From: Paenibacillus mesophilus | Lineage (GTDB): Bacteria; Bacillota; Bacilli; Paenibacillales; NBRC-103111 | Assembly: GCF_005938385.1 (NCBI RefSeq) | Contig: NZ_VCRA01000002.1 | Coordinates: forward strand, 434,001-498,000 | Length of the DNA: 64,000 bases | Direction: 5' to 3' | Shown here: positions 63,497-64,000 of the stretch, piece by piece | Position numbering within the stretch: the first letter of the stretch is position 1 | Layout of the letters: each line of letters begins with the position of its first letter | Notes under the pieces: generated by a model | The model's input: the letters and a program-made list of their open reading frames with translations, nothing else | What the model was told of the DNA's origin: nothing | The model's database searches: none | Translations under genes and position numbers: made by a program

Positions 63497-63519
63497 AGCC
63501 GCGAACTTCGCGGCTTTTT
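63497..63519 (+). terminator. Terminator of hcp
   Basis: AGCCGCGA / TCGCGGCT stem, 3-nt loop, five T. The 180 bp to the next gene hold nothing else I recognise. Confidence 0.85.
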
Positions 63520-63676
63520 GCTTTTTACCTTCGTTCCTGTATCGGGACATTTTCCGCTGAAAGATTTCCGCCCAGCTTGAGCTTGTTGTTGGCTGTACGT
63601 CGCGTCCGCTACACTTGTGTTAATCGCAAGCAAATGCAGCTAACGAGGAGGTGATGAAGCATCGACCATTGCCGCA

Positions 63677-64000
63677 TCAATTGTCAATCGGAGTAATGCT
63701 GTTATGCTCCATGGCGCGGTATTCCGAGGGGGTCATCCCAGTCTTTTGATAGAACAGTTGGCAGAAATATTGCGTCGATGCATAGCCGACATCGCCTGCG
63801 ATGCGTTCGATAGACAGCTTGCTCGTTCGCAGCATGTCTTTGGCCACTTCCCACTCGCGTGTCCATCAGCTTGTGCATGAAAGAGGAGTTGAAATGTTTT
63901 TTGAGCAGCCGATTCGTTTGCTTGTAAGTCAGCCCGGATAGGACAGCCTTGATCTGTGCCGCTTCCTCCGCCGGAAAGCCCGGGTCCAAGGTCAGCGTCC
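63677..64000 (-). pseudogene. AraC-family regulator, C-terminal part, with frameshift; runs off the right edge
   Basis: Only the C-terminal DNA-binding domain is in the window. The first reading frame gives KQTNRLLKKHFNSSFMHKLM and runs off frame after MDT near 63860. A single extra base there restores EWEVAKDMLRTSKLSIERIA and GYASTQYFCQLFYQKTGMTP, the second AraC helix-turn-helix, ending at TGA 63677-63679. So the gene is either truly broken or the base is a sequencing error. The N-terminal effector domain would lie beyond 64000. Confidence 0.75.

Overview
The window reads as chromosomal DNA of an aerobic, spore-forming, moderately high-GC Gram-positive of the Bacillota, most likely Paenibacillaceae (Paenibacillus/Cohnella-like). 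The reasons are strong AGGAGG-type ribosome binding sites with frequent GTG and TTG starts, lipobox and Tat signal peptides, RicT and YheC/YheD-type proteins, CcpA (cre) boxes, LanFEG-type ABC modules next to OmpR/HK pairs, a 7TM-DISM hybrid kinase with a REC-BTAD regulator, and intergenic CGGAA..TTCCG palindromes. No rRNA, tRNA, prophage, IS element or CRISPR array was found. The genus is inferred from style, not from a database match.

Layout. 0-9.4 kb: the end of a two-domain copper oxidase, a ZIP metal transporter, ricT, an MFS transporter, a formamidase-family hydrolase, a VOC protein, a methyltransferase, a secreted TIMP/NTR-like protein, a GNAT and a double-headed MerR regulator. 9.5-14 kb: OmpR-type regulator, histidine kinase and a LanFEG-like ABC transporter, with TTTAAAC direct repeats ahead of the ABC genes. 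14.2-21.1 kb: a 157-bp nested inverted-repeat element, then a self-contained nutrient circuit: a kinase whose sensor is an amino-acid-binding domain, an NtrC-type activator, three palindromes, a near-consensus sigma-54 promoter, an amino-acid ABC transporter and a ureohydrolase. 21.2-24.4 kb: GNAT, a 54-residue acidic protein, fRMsr, a CDF metal exporter and a GntR regulator.

24.5-33.8 kb: AraC regulator, amidohydrolase plus Rieske protein, an orphan sugar-binding lipoprotein, a Tat-exported beta-helix protein and a phosphodiester glycosidase. Perfect cre boxes precede the binding-protein gene and the beta-helix gene, so this looks like a catabolite-repressed polysaccharide or glycoconjugate locus. 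33.8-43.5 kb: FUSC-type exporter, ArsR/SRPBCC pair, LysR plus metE with candidate operators, membrane-anchored trypsin-like protease, an AraC regulator with two ligand-binding domains beside a free-standing copy, and a pentapeptide-repeat protein. 43.6-45.8 kb: an EF-G-binding (FusB-like) protein behind a possible leader peptide, then an AT-rich, probably acquired DUF4037 gene.

45.8-56.7 kb: VOC, phosphotransferase, Gfo/Idh/MocA oxidoreductase, YheC/D plus panD, a DUF3895-like protein, an SRPBCC protein, a 1032-residue two-kinase hybrid with its REC-BTAD partner, and an alpha/beta hydrolase. 56.8-60.2 kb: an ABC exporter fused to a cyclic-nucleotide-binding domain, two GNAT-fold-like paralogs and, between them on the other strand, a 31-codon Cys-containing peptide gene with its own promoter and perfect Shine-Dalgarno. 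This is the best candidate for an undescribed system. 60.3-64 kb: Paenibacillus-style palindromic repeats, a sialate O-acetylesterase-like enzyme, hcp under an FNR/CRP-type box, and a frameshifted AraC gene running off the right edge.
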